Positions 8,066 to 15,602 of a DNA stretch of 64,000 nucleotides are shown in pieces. Below the pieces are notes generated by a model. The model was given only the letters and a program-made list of their open reading frames with translations, was not told where the DNA came from and made no database searches. A program made the position numbers and the translations under genes. Source of the stretch: Streptomyces sp. RPA4-2 (GTDB taxonomy: Bacteria; Actinomycetota; Actinomycetes; Streptomycetales; Streptomycetaceae); NCBI RefSeq assembly GCF_012273515.2, contig NZ_CP050975.2, positions 9,176,001-9,240,000 on the forward strand. The letters are read 5' to 3'. Position 1 is the stretch's first letter. Each line of letters starts with the position of its first letter.

Positions 8066-8815
8066 ATGACAGGCGATGGGGTGTACGTGTACGCGATCAC
8101 GCGGGCCGGAAGCCTGTTGCCGGCGGACGCGAACGGTGTGGGAAGCCCCGCAGCCCAGCTGCGCGTGATCCGGCAGGGCGGGATCGCCGCCGTGGTCAGT
8201 GACGCTCCTGCGAACCTCCGAGCCAGGCGACGCGATCTTCTGGCTCACCAGGAGCTTCTGCTCCGCCTTTCGGGCCAAGGTCCGGTCCTGCCGATGCGAT
8301 TCGGGATGGTGGCGCCGGACGAGGAGACGGTGCGCGGTCAGCTGGCAGCCCAGGAGGCGGACCACCTGGTTGTACTGGAACATCTCGCGGACGGCGTGGA
8401 GATCAACGTCAAGGCGCTCCCGGCACAGAACGCGCTCGGTAGCCTCATCACGGAGGACAAGAACGTCCGGCGACTGCGGGACGAGGCTCGTCGAAGGCCG
8501 GGGTACGAAGCCAACGTCCGACTGGGCGAAGCCGTCGCGACCGCACTGGAGAGCAGGGCCGCCGAAGCTGGCCGGCGAGTACTGCGCGAACTCACGTCCA
8601 GGGCACGCGCCATGGCCCCGGGGCCGGACGTCCAAGGGTGCGTTCTCAACGTGTCGTTCCTCGTCGGTCGCGGTGACAGCGACGACTTCATGAGCGCGGC
8701 GGAGAAGTTTGCCGAATCCCGCCGCGAACGCGTTGAGTTGCGTCTCGCGGGCCCACTGCCCTGCTACAGCTTCGTCTCCGTCGAAAGCATCCGTGTTCGG
8801 ACCGCCGGAGTCTGA
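8066..8815 (+). CDS. gvpF: Gas vesicle protein GvpF (GvpL/GvpF family)
   Basis: It is 249 aa and starts 3 bases after gvpA. It has the two-domain GvpL/F plan: GVYVYAITRAGSLLPADANG, QGGIAAVVSDAPANLRARRR, then VLPMRFGMVAPDEETVRGQL and a C-terminal domain ending CVLNVSFLVGRGDSDDFMSA and ELRLAGPLPCYSFVSVE. GvpF binds GvpA and is thought to act in nucleation. A second family member (gvpL) is downstream in the same cluster. Confidence 0.9.
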   Translation: MTGDGVYVYAITRAGSLLPADANGVGSPAAQLRVIRQGGIAAVVSDAPANLRARRRDLLAHQELLLRLSGQGPVLPMRFGMVAPDEETVRGQLAAQEADHLVVLEHLADGVEINVKALPAQNALGSLITEDKNVRRLRDEARRRPGYEANVRLGEAVATALESRAAEAGRRVLRELTSRARAMAPGPDVQGCVLNVSFLVGRGDSDDFMSAAEKFAESRRERVELRLAGPLPCYSFVSVESIRVRTAGV

Positions 8816-8816
8816 C

Positions 8817-9086
8817 ATGGGGCTGATCACCGGCATTCTCACTCTCCCCATCGCCCCGGTCCGCGGCGTCGTCTGGGTGGCGGAAAAACTCAACGACGCG
8901 GCTGAGCGTGAGTTGCACGACCCCGGAGTGCTCCGTGCCCAGTTGGCCCTGCTGAACCGGGAGTTCGAAGACGGCGACATCACCTTGGAGGAGTTCGAAC
9001 GAGAAGAGGAACGACTGCTCGATCGGCTATACGCCACACGGGTCGCTCCCGCACCGCATGATCGAAGGGGACACGCTCATGGATGA
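8817..9086 (+). CDS. gvpG: Gas vesicle protein GvpG
   Basis: It is 89 aa from ATG 8817, immediately after the gvpF stop. It has the GvpG pattern LITGILTLPIAPVRGVVWVA, then LNREFEDGDITLEEFEREEE. GvpG is a small accessory protein of gas vesicle assembly that interacts with GvpF/L. Its 3' end overlaps gvpY by 8 bases. Confidence 0.9.
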   Translation: MGLITGILTLPIAPVRGVVWVAEKLNDAAERELHDPGVLRAQLALLNREFEDGDITLEEFEREEERLLDRLYATRVAPAPHDRRGHAHG

Positions 9087-9939
9087 GAAGGAAAAAGTGA
9101 CGCTCGCGGCCGCTGTAGTGGGCGGCTATGTGCTGGGGCGAACGAAGAAGGGCCGCCTGGCTCTGTCCATTGCGACCTACCTGGCGGGCCGGCGATTCGG
9201 GCTTGAACCTCGCCAGCTCGCGGCCGAGGGGATGCGGAGGCTGGGGGAGATCCCTCAGTTCGCCGAACTGCAGGAGCAACTGCGCGGAGAAGTACTCGAA
9301 GCGGGACGCAAGGCAGTGGCTGCTGCCGCCGACCGGGGGATGAGCACGCTCGCCGGCGCCATCAGCGACCGCACGGCCCGGCTCGGCGAGATCGCGGGTG
9401 AGGACGAGGAGGACGAGGAGGAGTACGAGCCGGAAGAGGAAGACGCGGAGTACGAGGAAGAGGACGAGCCGGAGGCCGAGTACGAGGACGGCGAGGACGA
9501 GGAGGAAGAAGAGGAGGAAGAAGAGCCGGAGGCCGAGTACGAAGAAGAGGGGGAGGAGGAAGAGGAAGAAGAGCCGGAAGAAGAACCTGAAGTGGCGCGA
9601 CCTCAGCGACGGCGCCCCAGCCCGCGGCGATCCCGCAGGACCTCCCCGCCGGCGACTTCCAAGAAGGCCGCTCCCGCCCGCGCGGAGAGGAGCCGGTCGG
9701 CCAAGCCTGCGCCGAAGAAGTCAGCTCCGGCGAAGAAGGCGGCGGCGAAGAAGTCCGCGCCCGCGAAGAAGTCAGCTCCGGCGAAGAAGGCGGCGGCGAA
9801 GAAGTCCGCGCCCGCGAAGAAGTCAGCTCCGGCGAAGAAGGCGGCGGCGAAGAAGTCAGCTCCGGCCAAGAAGACCGCGGCCAGGAAGACGACGTCATCG
9901 AAGCGAGCAGCATCCAAGCGCGCCGATCGTCGGAGGTAG
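9079..9939 (+). CDS. gvpY: Gas vesicle cluster protein GvpY with polyampholyte tail
   Basis: It is 286 aa; ATG 9079 is preceded by AAGGGG. Residues about 1-110 form the conserved domain (VTLAAAVVGGYVLGRTKKGR, then LSIATYLAGRRFGLEPRQLA). About 60 residues of almost pure Glu/Asp follow, then about 100 residues of Lys/Ala/Pro/Ser repeats (KKSAPAKKAAAKKSAPA) like the tail of histone H1 or of mycobacterial HU. The basic tail is encoded by three exact-period 51-bp repeats. GvpY is specific to actinomycete clusters and its function is unknown. The opposite-charge blocks suggest self-association, or binding of the acidic tails of GvpA and GvpZ or of nucleic acid. Confidence 0.85.
   Translation: MDEKEKVTLAAAVVGGYVLGRTKKGRLALSIATYLAGRRFGLEPRQLAAEGMRRLGEIPQFAELQEQLRGEVLEAGRKAVAAAADRGMSTLAGAISDRTARLGEIAGEDEEDEEEYEPEEEDAEYEEEDEPEAEYEDGEDEEEEEEEEEPEAEYEEEGEEEEEEEPEEEPEVARPQRRRPSPRRSRRTSPPATSKKAAPARAERSRSAKPAPKKSAPAKKAAAKKSAPAKKSAPAKKAAAKKSAPAKKSAPAKKAAAKKSAPAKKTAARKTTSSKRAASKRADRRR
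9715..9867 (+). repeat. Three 51-bp tandem repeats inside gvpY
   Basis: Units 9715-9765, 9766-9816 and 9817-9867 each encode the 17-residue unit KKSAPAKKAAAKKSAPA. They are nearly identical at DNA level, the last differing at its end (TCAGCTCCGGCC for TCCGCGCCCGCG). Such repeats change number by slippage or recombination, so tail length probably varies between strains. Confidence 0.9.
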
Positions 9940-9945
9940 GCAGTC

Positions 9946-11028
9946 ATGGCCAAGACGGAGAAAGACCAATCCGCAGGGGAAACTTCGGGCGTGGACCAGC
10001 TCCGCGGAGAGCTGACCAAGTTCCTCTCCGCGCAGGTGGAACACCTTGCCGAGAAGGCGGGCGAAAAACTGACGGACGTCACCGGTCAGCTTTCCGAGTC
10101 AGCCGAGTCCGGCTCGCTTCCCGCCATCGGCTCCCGCATTCTGCAAGGCGACTCTCCGCTGAAGGCCTTCGTCTCGGAAAAGGCCAAGGGCGTCAAGGAC
10201 AACGTCGTGGGGAAGGTGAAGGAAGCCTTCGGCGGGGGAAAGGGGAAACGTAAGTCAAGCGGGGGCAAGGTCATGAACATCATCGAGACCCTCGATGTGG
10301 GAGTGCCCCTGCGCGACGCTTACGACTACTGGACTCAGTACGACCAATTCAGCAGCTTCGCGAAGGGCGTTCGCGACGTCTCGAAGAGTGATGAGGTCGG
10401 GAGCGACTGGAAGGTCAAGGTCGGCCCTTCTTCGCGCAGTTTCAAGGCGACTGTTCAGGAACAGATTCCCGACGACCGCATCGTCTGGACCTCCGAGGGA
10501 GCCAAGGGCACCACTCGTGGCGCGGTCAGCTTCCATGAACTGGCACCCACCCTGACACGCATCGTGCTGGTCGTGGAGTACTACCCCTCAGGGTTCTTCG
10601 AGAAGACCGGCAACCTGTGGCGGGCCCAAGGGCGCCGTATGCGACTGGACTTCAAGAACTTCCAGCGATACGTCACGCTCACCAATGAGGAGCCCGAAGG
10701 CTGGCGCGGCGAAATCCGTGACGGCGAAGTCGTCGTGTCGCACGAGGACGCCGTCGAAGAGGAAGAGGCCGAGCAGGAGGAGTCCGAGAACGAGGAACCC
10801 GAGGGTGACGAAGAAGAAGGCTCCGAGGAAGGCGCCGACTCCGCGTACGAGGACGAAGCCGAAGGTGCCTACGAGGACGAGGACGAGCCCGAGGACGAGG
10901 AGGAAGAGGGAGCGGAGGACGAGGAGGCCGAAGACGGATACGAGGACGAAGCGGAGGATGCCGAGGAGGACGCCGACGAGGACGAGGGCGCGTCCAGGAA
11001 GCCTCGGCAGAGGCGGCGCCGTGACTGA
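9946..11028 (+). CDS. gvpZ: Gas vesicle cluster protein GvpZ (SRPBCC domain, acidic tail)
   Basis: It is 360 aa. GGAGG of its ribosome site lies in the last codons of gvpY. Residues about 15-100 are helical and amphipathic. About 108-245 is a SRPBCC (START-like) domain (VMNIIETLDVGVPLRDAYDY, DQFSSFAKGVRDVSKSDEVG, RMRLDFKNFQRYVTL). The last hundred residues are overwhelmingly Glu/Asp and end in a basic cluster. GvpZ is the usual neighbour of GvpY in Streptomyces. SRPBCC domains bind hydrophobic ligands; the ligand here is unknown. A related stand-alone SRPBCC gene is at 13436-13867. Confidence 0.88.
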   Translation: MAKTEKDQSAGETSGVDQLRGELTKFLSAQVEHLAEKAGEKLTDVTGQLSESAESGSLPAIGSRILQGDSPLKAFVSEKAKGVKDNVVGKVKEAFGGGKGKRKSSGGKVMNIIETLDVGVPLRDAYDYWTQYDQFSSFAKGVRDVSKSDEVGSDWKVKVGPSSRSFKATVQEQIPDDRIVWTSEGAKGTTRGAVSFHELAPTLTRIVLVVEYYPSGFFEKTGNLWRAQGRRMRLDFKNFQRYVTLTNEEPEGWRGEIRDGEVVVSHEDAVEEEEAEQEESENEEPEGDEEEGSEEGADSAYEDEAEGAYEDEDEPEDEEEEGAEDEEAEDGYEDEAEDAEEDADEDEGASRKPRQRRRRD

Positions 11029-11353
11029 CGTCGACTTCAGGCAGAGTTCCCCTCCCGTCTCCGGCCCTCAGACCACCAATCTTGCCGACATCCTCGAACG
11101 CGTCCTCGACAAGGGGATCGTGATCGCCGGGGACATCAAGGTCGACCTCCTCGACATCGAGCTGCTCACCATCAGAATCCGCCTGTTCGTGGCCTCCGTG
11201 GATACCGCGAAGAAAGCCGGGATCGACTGGTGGGAGAACGACCCGGCTCTCAGCTCACGCGCTTCGCGCAACGCTCTGAGGGACGAGAACCGTGCGTTGC
11301 GGGAGCGTCTGGAGGAGCTCGAATCCAAGACGCCGGATGAACTGCCCGAGTAG
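11021..11353 (+). CDS. gvpJ: Gas vesicle protein GvpJ (GvpA-like)
   Basis: It is 110 aa from GTG 11021, overlapping gvpZ by 8 bases. The GvpA-type core (NLADILERVLDKGIVIAGDI, then LLDIELLTIRIRLFVASVDT) is followed by a short coiled coil (ENRALRERLEELESK). GvpJ proteins are minor GvpA relatives thought to form the tips or nucleus of the vesicle. Confidence 0.9.
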   Translation: MTDVDFRQSSPPVSGPQTTNLADILERVLDKGIVIAGDIKVDLLDIELLTIRIRLFVASVDTAKKAGIDWWENDPALSSRASRNALRDENRALRERLEELESKTPDELPE

Positions 11354-11410
11354 TGATCCCGCACCGACCCTCCCACCCCATCCAGCGAGGACCAAGGAGA
11401 ACCGAGGAAT

Positions 11411-12214
11411 ATGACGGAGCGCGGGTCTGAGCGTTCGGACGCCAACGCCACCTACGTGTTCGCTGTGTGCTGGAAACCGGATCCGTCAGCCTTCCTCGGG
11501 CTGCCAGGTGTCACTGACGAGGCGCCCGTGACCATACTGCCGCTGGAGAGACTGACGGCGATCGTCCAGACCGTCCGAGCCGGCGACTTCACCGACGAGG
11601 CCTGGCAGGCTCGCCTGTCCGACCAGCGGGAAGTGGAACGCTACGCACGGGCCCACCACGATGTCGTCACCGCGGCCGCCGCCTGCTGTCCTACCGTTCC
11701 TGTGCCGATGGCCACGGTGTACCACGGTGAACAGAGGGCGCGGGACGCGCTTACCAAGGAGGTGGACCGCTTTCACGCCGCGCTCGAGCGCATCGCGCAC
11801 CATGCTGAATGGGGCGTAAAGGTGTACGCGCCATCGAGCCCGCCGGACGAATCGATCCACAGCGCCGCGCCGAGCGGCCGGCACCGCCCGGCACCAGGAG
11901 CCGGCCTCGCCTACCTGGACCGCAAACGGGGAGTGCAGGAGCGTCGCGAACGGAAGCTGCAGGAAGCGCTGCAGGCCGCCGAGTCAGTGGATTCCGAAGT
12001 GGGTCTTCTCGCCGCCGCCTCCCGTAGGTTGCGCCCGCATGGGGCTCAACTCTCGGGAGACCCCCGGACTCAGATCCTCAACGCGACATACTTGGTAGCT
12101 GATCACCGTGCCGACGAACTTGCCGGGCTGACAATCTCGTTGAGTGAACGGACCGGGCTGCAGATCGAGCTGTCAGGGCCGTGGGTGCCCTATTCCTTCG
12201 TCGGCGAGGTGTAG
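11411..12214 (+). CDS. gvpL: Gas vesicle protein GvpL (GvpL/GvpF family)
   Basis: It is 267 aa with a good AGGAG site. It has the two-domain family layout (NATYVFAVCWKPDPSAFLGL, VPVPMATVYHGEQRARDALT, then ILNATYLVADHRADELAGLT and LSGPWVPYSFVGEV). In haloarchaea GvpL contacts many other Gvp proteins and may organise assembly. It is more divergent from GvpF than a recent duplicate would be. Confidence 0.9.
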   Translation: MTERGSERSDANATYVFAVCWKPDPSAFLGLPGVTDEAPVTILPLERLTAIVQTVRAGDFTDEAWQARLSDQREVERYARAHHDVVTAAAACCPTVPVPMATVYHGEQRARDALTKEVDRFHAALERIAHHAEWGVKVYAPSSPPDESIHSAAPSGRHRPAPGAGLAYLDRKRGVQERRERKLQEALQAAESVDSEVGLLAAASRRLRPHGAQLSGDPRTQILNATYLVADHRADELAGLTISLSERTGLQIELSGPWVPYSFVGEV

Positions 12215-12218
12215 GTCC

Positions 12219-12446
12219 ATGACCCACGAGGTGGTGCCCTGGGACAACTCCGGACCACTGAGCGGCCCCATCGGAGTGCCTCTCGTAGACCTGCTGGACC
12301 GTCTACTGGCCACCGGAGTGGTCATCAGCGGCGATCTTGTCATCGCCATCGCGGACGTCCCGCTGGTTCGCCTGTCACTTCACGCTCTGTTGTCATCCGT
12401 CAACGAACGTGTTCCGGCCCCCTGGGGTGACGGAGGTCCACTGTGA
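12219..12446 (+). CDS. gvpS: Gas vesicle protein GvpS (GvpA-like)
   Basis: It is 75 aa; ATG 12219 follows the gvpL stop by 4 bases, so the longer open frame upstream is not used. It has the GvpA-type core (PLVDLLDRLLATGVVISGDL, then VIAIADVPLVRLSLHALLSS). It is the third GvpA paralogue, in the position named gvpS in Streptomyces. Its TGA overlaps the GTG of gvpK. Confidence 0.88.
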   Translation: MTHEVVPWDNSGPLSGPIGVPLVDLLDRLLATGVVISGDLVIAIADVPLVRLSLHALLSSVNERVPAPWGDGGPL

Positions 12447-12721
12447 CCGAGTCCCGACTCGACCTCGACTCGGAGAAAATAGGGCGTGACCTGGTCTCCC
12501 TGGTACTCACCGTGGTCGAGCTCCTCAGGCAGTTGATGGAACGACAGGCGATCCGCCGTGTCGAGCAGGGCGACCTCAGCGACACTCAGGTCGATGAGAT
12601 CGGAACCACCCTGATGCTGCTCGATCAGCGAATGACGGAACTGTGTGAGCAACACGGATTGCGACCGGAGGATCTCAATCTGGACCTGGGGCCGCTCGGG
12701 ACTCTGCTGCCGCGAAGTTAG
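12443..12721 (+). CDS. gvpK: Gas vesicle protein GvpK
   Basis: It is 92 aa from GTG 12443 (GTGA overlap with gvpS). It has the GvpK signature LVSLVLTVVELLRQLMERQA, IRRVEQGDLSDTQVDEIGTT, then GLRPEDLNLDLGPLG. It is a small essential assembly factor in other species. It is the last gene of the cluster and is followed by a strong hairpin. Confidence 0.92.
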   Translation: MTESRLDLDSEKIGRDLVSLVLTVVELLRQLMERQAIRRVEQGDLSDTQVDEIGTTLMLLDQRMTELCEQHGLRPEDLNLDLGPLGTLLPRS

Positions 12722-12794
12722 AGCCGAGCGCAGACGGCGCGGCGCCGCACGAAGAGGGCACGCGCCTGCGCGAGAAATGCGAGGCCGTAGACGC

Positions 12795-12825
12795 GACCTG
12801 AGAGGCGCCGTGCGCCTCTCAGGTC
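12795..12825. terminator. Terminator hairpin between gvpK and the DUF6131 gene
   Basis: GACCTGAGAGGCGC (12795-12808) and GCGCCTCTCAGGTC (12812-12825) form a perfect 14-bp stem with a 3-nt loop. It sits between the convergent gvpK and DUF6131 genes, so it probably stops transcription from both sides. Confidence 0.85.
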
Positions 12826-12836
12826 CTTCCAGAAAA

Positions 12837-12992
12837 TCACCAATAGTGGCGCCTGCCGCCCACCGCGTGCCCGACGGAACCCAGAATCCACAGCACCACT
12901 CCGATGATCACCAGGATGACCCCGATGGTCCAGAGGATTCCGATGCCTGCCAGGAGTCCAACGATGAGCAGGATAACTCCGAGGACGATCAT
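12837..12992 (-). CDS. DUF6131 small membrane protein
   Basis: It is 51 aa; ATG 12992 has GGAGG five bases upstream, so the longer frame is rejected. It has two back-to-back hydrophobic helices (MIVLGVILLIVGLLAGIGIL, then VILVIIGVVLWILGSVGHA) and a GRRHYW tail, as in DUF6131 proteins. Function is unknown. Proteins like this are common near stress genes in actinomycetes. Confidence 0.85.
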   Translation of the reverse strand: MIVLGVILLIVGLLAGIGILWTIGVILVIIGVVLWILGSVGHAVGGRRHYW

Positions 12993-13151
12993 TTTTTCCT
13001 CCGACGGGGGAGCTTTGACCCCTGATCGGCGAGTCCCCGTGAAAAGTCTCCCGCAAACACAGCCACGGGTCCGTGGCCACAGCGCGCCCCCTCGGTTCAT
13101 CCGGCGCCGCTGTCCGAGGCGCCGCCAGGCCACCACGAGGTCACACCCACT

Positions 13152-13325
13152 TCACCCCTTGGCGGATCGCTTGGTCTGTTCTTTTGCGCCGCGCATCATG
13201 CCTCGCGCTTCGAGAGCAGCGCCTTTTGCGGCGAGGGTCTCTCTGTGAACCGCGTGGGCAGCCTTCCGTACAGTCTTTCCAAGGGATTGTTCGGCTTTTG
13301 CTTTAGCTCTCTCTCCGGCGCTCAT
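13152..13325 (-). CDS. CsbD-like small stress protein
   Basis: It is 57 aa from ATG 13325 with GGAGG upstream. It is a Lys/Ala-rich hydrophilic helix (GERAKAKAEQSLGKTVRKAA) that resembles CsbD proteins but is divergent. It is a single leftward gene. Its role is probably in general stress, by resemblance only. Confidence 0.6.
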   Translation of the reverse strand: MSAGERAKAKAEQSLGKTVRKAAHAVHRETLAAKGAALEARGMMRGAKEQTKRSAKG

Positions 13326-13435
13326 CCGGGTACCTCCGCGGAGATCTCTCTGGTGACGTCCCTCGTGGCAGGAGCGACGCCACAACGGCTGCAGAAACAA
13401 CAAGTCTAGTCCGGTACGCGCGTCACGGCGTCCTG

Positions 13436-13867
13436 TCAGTAGCCAGATTGGGCGCTGCGGCTTTCGATGTATTGCTTGAAGTTCTTGAGGTCCCCGGAGG
13501 CCCGACGCTTGACATGGCCGAGCCTGTCGCCGAGCTTCTCGGTGAGGCCCTGGGGAGTGTAGATCCGCTGAAGAGTGATCTTGGTCTTTGCGTCATCAAG
13601 GTGCTCGAAAGTGACGACCGCAGCCCAGTTCGGTTGGCCGACGGTTTTCCAGGCGACGCGCTCGTCAGGGATCTGTTCGGTGATCTCGGCATCGAATTCC
13701 CGTTCAACACCGTCGATCCTCGTCTTCCAGCGGGTGAGGACGTCGCTGACATAGGTGATCTCCTCCACGCCGTCCAGGAAGAGGGGGAACGTGTCGAACC
13801 GCGTCCACTGGGTGTAGGCGATGCGGAGTGAGACGTCCACCTCGATGGACTTTTCGATCTGCGACAT
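13436..13867 (-). CDS. SRPBCC-family protein
   Basis: It is 143 aa from ATG 13867; the frame is open to 13930. It has the SRPBCC/cyclase pattern: SQIEKSIEVDVSLRIAYTQW, FPLFLDGVEEITYVSD, IPDERVAWKTVGQPNWAAVV, then GDLKNFKQYIESR. The closest match inside the window is the central domain of GvpZ, with the same DLKNF/DFKNF ending. It may bind a lipid or modify the envelope; the ligand cannot be told from sequence. Confidence 0.82.
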   Translation of the reverse strand: MSQIEKSIEVDVSLRIAYTQWTRFDTFPLFLDGVEEITYVSDVLTRWKTRIDGVEREFDAEITEQIPDERVAWKTVGQPNWAAVVTFEHLDDAKTKITLQRIYTPQGLTEKLGDRLGHVKRRASGDLKNFKQYIESRSAQSGY

Positions 13868-14092
13868 GCGACGGACCTTCTTCTTGTACGGCCACACCAA
13901 TGCGGCCATCGGTGCGGGAGGCGAAGTCATGAATTTCCCGTGCCCTCAGGCCGCGCACATCGGTGCAGCCCAAGACCTCCGAAGGGATGCCTGGGCTCAG
14001 CGTGCCGGTCTCGGGCTGACTTGCGTTCACCGCGCCCGTACGACCTTTCCGCCAAGGAACCAGGCGCGAGGTGGCGATATATGGCATTTTGG

Positions 14093-14141
14093 ACGCAGGC
14101 CTGGTCCGTCTCATCCCCTTCGAGACGGACCAGGCCTGCGT
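14093..14141 (-). terminator. Long perfect hairpin after the redox-enzyme operon
   Basis: The 20 bases at 14093-14112 are exactly complementary to 14122-14141, with a 9-nt loop. The stem starts ACGCAGGCCTGG. It lies 110 bases past the stop of the leftward haem-oxygenase-like gene and before the SRPBCC gene. A terminator is the simplest reading; the stem is unusually long and perfect. Confidence 0.65.
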
Positions 14142-14253
14142 GCACTGACCGCACCTTTTCGCGTCGTGAACCATCGTTACGACTGCCTCGTCTCCCAGGT
14201 CGGTTGATCGGTCGTACAGGCGACGCCGGGGACGTGGGCCGGACAGGGGCGGG

Positions 14254-15282
14254 TCAGTTCCCCGGCAGAGGCGTACGCAGGGCGGACAGTTCCTGCGTCC
14301 ATGCGGTCTTGATGTGGGCGGCGAGCCGGTCCTCCAGCAGGAGGGTCGCCGCGCAGCCGAAGGCGATGTCCTCTTCGAGTTCCGGTTCGTCGGCCAGGAG
14401 GCCTCCGATGACTTCGTGGCGTACGACCTGTTCGTGGACGGCGTCGGCCTCGACGTGCTCGGCGTAGAAGTGCTCGGCCGCGGGACCGACCCCGCACCTG
14501 CGCATTGCTCTGGCGAGGCGGCGGGAGCCGGGGGAGGAGGTGACCTCGACGCAGGCGAAGTGGCCGACGAGCGCGCCGCGCAGCGCCCGGTGGAGGCCGA
14601 ACAGCGACATCAGGTTGACGGTGGCGAGGAGAGGTGCGGGTGCCTGGTCGAGGTAGCGGCCGTAGGCGGGATCGAGGCCGAGGTCGTTCATGAGGTCGGC
14701 ATAGAGGTGGGCGTGGATGCGGTCGGCGCGGCCGGCGCCGAACTCGTCGTACTCGATGGCGACCATCGCGGCCTTGGCCCGGCCGGTCAGGCGGGGGATG
14801 ACCCAGGCGTGCGGATCGGCTTCCTTGAGGTGGTAGAGCGAACGCAGTGCGGCGTACTCGCGTAGGTGCCAGAGTTCGCCGGACGTCTCGAGCCAGTGGC
14901 TGAGGCTGCCGGTGAGATCCACGGGTTCGACGAGCAGTGGTGCGAAGGTCTCCTCGACGGTCCGTGGCGCGTGGGCCAGGGCGGATCGCAGGGCCCTCAG
15001 AAACCGGGCCTCCAGGCCTTGGCGCAGGCACAGCAGCTCCGGATCCCATTCCCGGTCGTCGGCGACGCCTTCGAACCCCCGGTAGTGGAGCTCGTACAGC
15101 AGGTGCAGGGCGAGCTGGAGGTCCTCGCCCAAGGGGTCGAGGTCGCTTACCGCTTCCGGTTCATACGCGAGAGGCAGGCCCGTCCGCAAGGACGCCACGA
15201 CCGTCCCTGACAGGTCTCCCCGGCCCCCGACCAGTCGCGCGCCGACGGCAGGCGAGGAGGTGGTGATGCCGGGCGTGGTCAT
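14254..15282 (-). CDS. Iron-containing redox enzyme (haem-oxygenase-like fold)
   Basis: It is 342 aa; its ATG overlaps the CDGSH stop (ATGA). The all-helical protein has repeated His/Glu motifs typical of haem-oxygenase-like di-iron oxidases: LLYELHYRGF, HLREYAALRSLYHLKEADPH, VAIEYDEFGAGRADRIHAHL, then AEHFYAEHVEADAVHEQVVR. Such proteins use two iron atoms to oxidise small substrates. It is the last gene of a three-gene operon with a methyltransferase and a CDGSH Fe-S protein, which may supply electrons. The substrate is unknown. Confidence 0.85.
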   Translation of the reverse strand: MTTPGITTSSPAVGARLVGGRGDLSGTVVASLRTGLPLAYEPEAVSDLDPLGEDLQLALHLLYELHYRGFEGVADDREWDPELLCLRQGLEARFLRALRSALAHAPRTVEETFAPLLVEPVDLTGSLSHWLETSGELWHLREYAALRSLYHLKEADPHAWVIPRLTGRAKAAMVAIEYDEFGAGRADRIHAHLYADLMNDLGLDPAYGRYLDQAPAPLLATVNLMSLFGLHRALRGALVGHFACVEVTSSPGSRRLARAMRRCGVGPAAEHFYAEHVEADAVHEQVVRHEVIGGLLADEPELEEDIAFGCAATLLLEDRLAAHIKTAWTQELSALRTPLPGN

Positions 15283-15602
15283 GGGGAGTTCCTGTCATCC
15301 GGAGCAGGCCTGGTCGCGCGTCCGTCGTTGCCGTCATGGGCCTGTTGGGAGCGTTCATGGGGGGTGGGGACGCCGGCGGTCTTCTCGCGGGGTCGATGGC
15401 TGGTGTCGCACCAGGGATAGGTCCGGCTGCGGCGGCAAGTGCAGATCGCGACCATGAAACGTTCCGAGCGGGCGACCGTGCCGTCATCCAGGACGATCTC
15501 CACCGGTCCTTCGACCAGGACAGGCCCCAGGGGGTCGACACTCACCCGGCGAGCACGGCAGGTCGTTCTCCCGGCGGGGGCCGTGTCAGAGTGCTTGGGC
15601 AC
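15279..15602 (-). CDS. CDGSH iron-sulfur domain protein
   Basis: It is 107 aa from GTG 15602, inside the end of the methyltransferase gene. The [2Fe-2S] ligand motif is complete: CTCRRSRTYPWCDTSH (Cys, Cys, Cys, His). A strand segment GPVLVEGPVEIVLDDGTVA precedes it. CDGSH proteins carry redox-active clusters; here it is coupled by overlap to the oxidase-like gene and is probably its electron partner. The Pro-rich tail beyond the domain is not conserved in the family. Confidence 0.88.
   Translation of the reverse strand: MPKHSDTAPAGRTTCRARRVSVDPLGPVLVEGPVEIVLDDGTVARSERFMVAICTCRRSRTYPWCDTSHRPREKTAGVPTPHERSQQAHDGNDGRATRPAPDDRNSP

Noticed and set aside
8709..8816. An N-terminal extension of GvpG
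   Set aside because: It overlaps the end of gvpF in another frame; the ATG at 8817 matches the family start.
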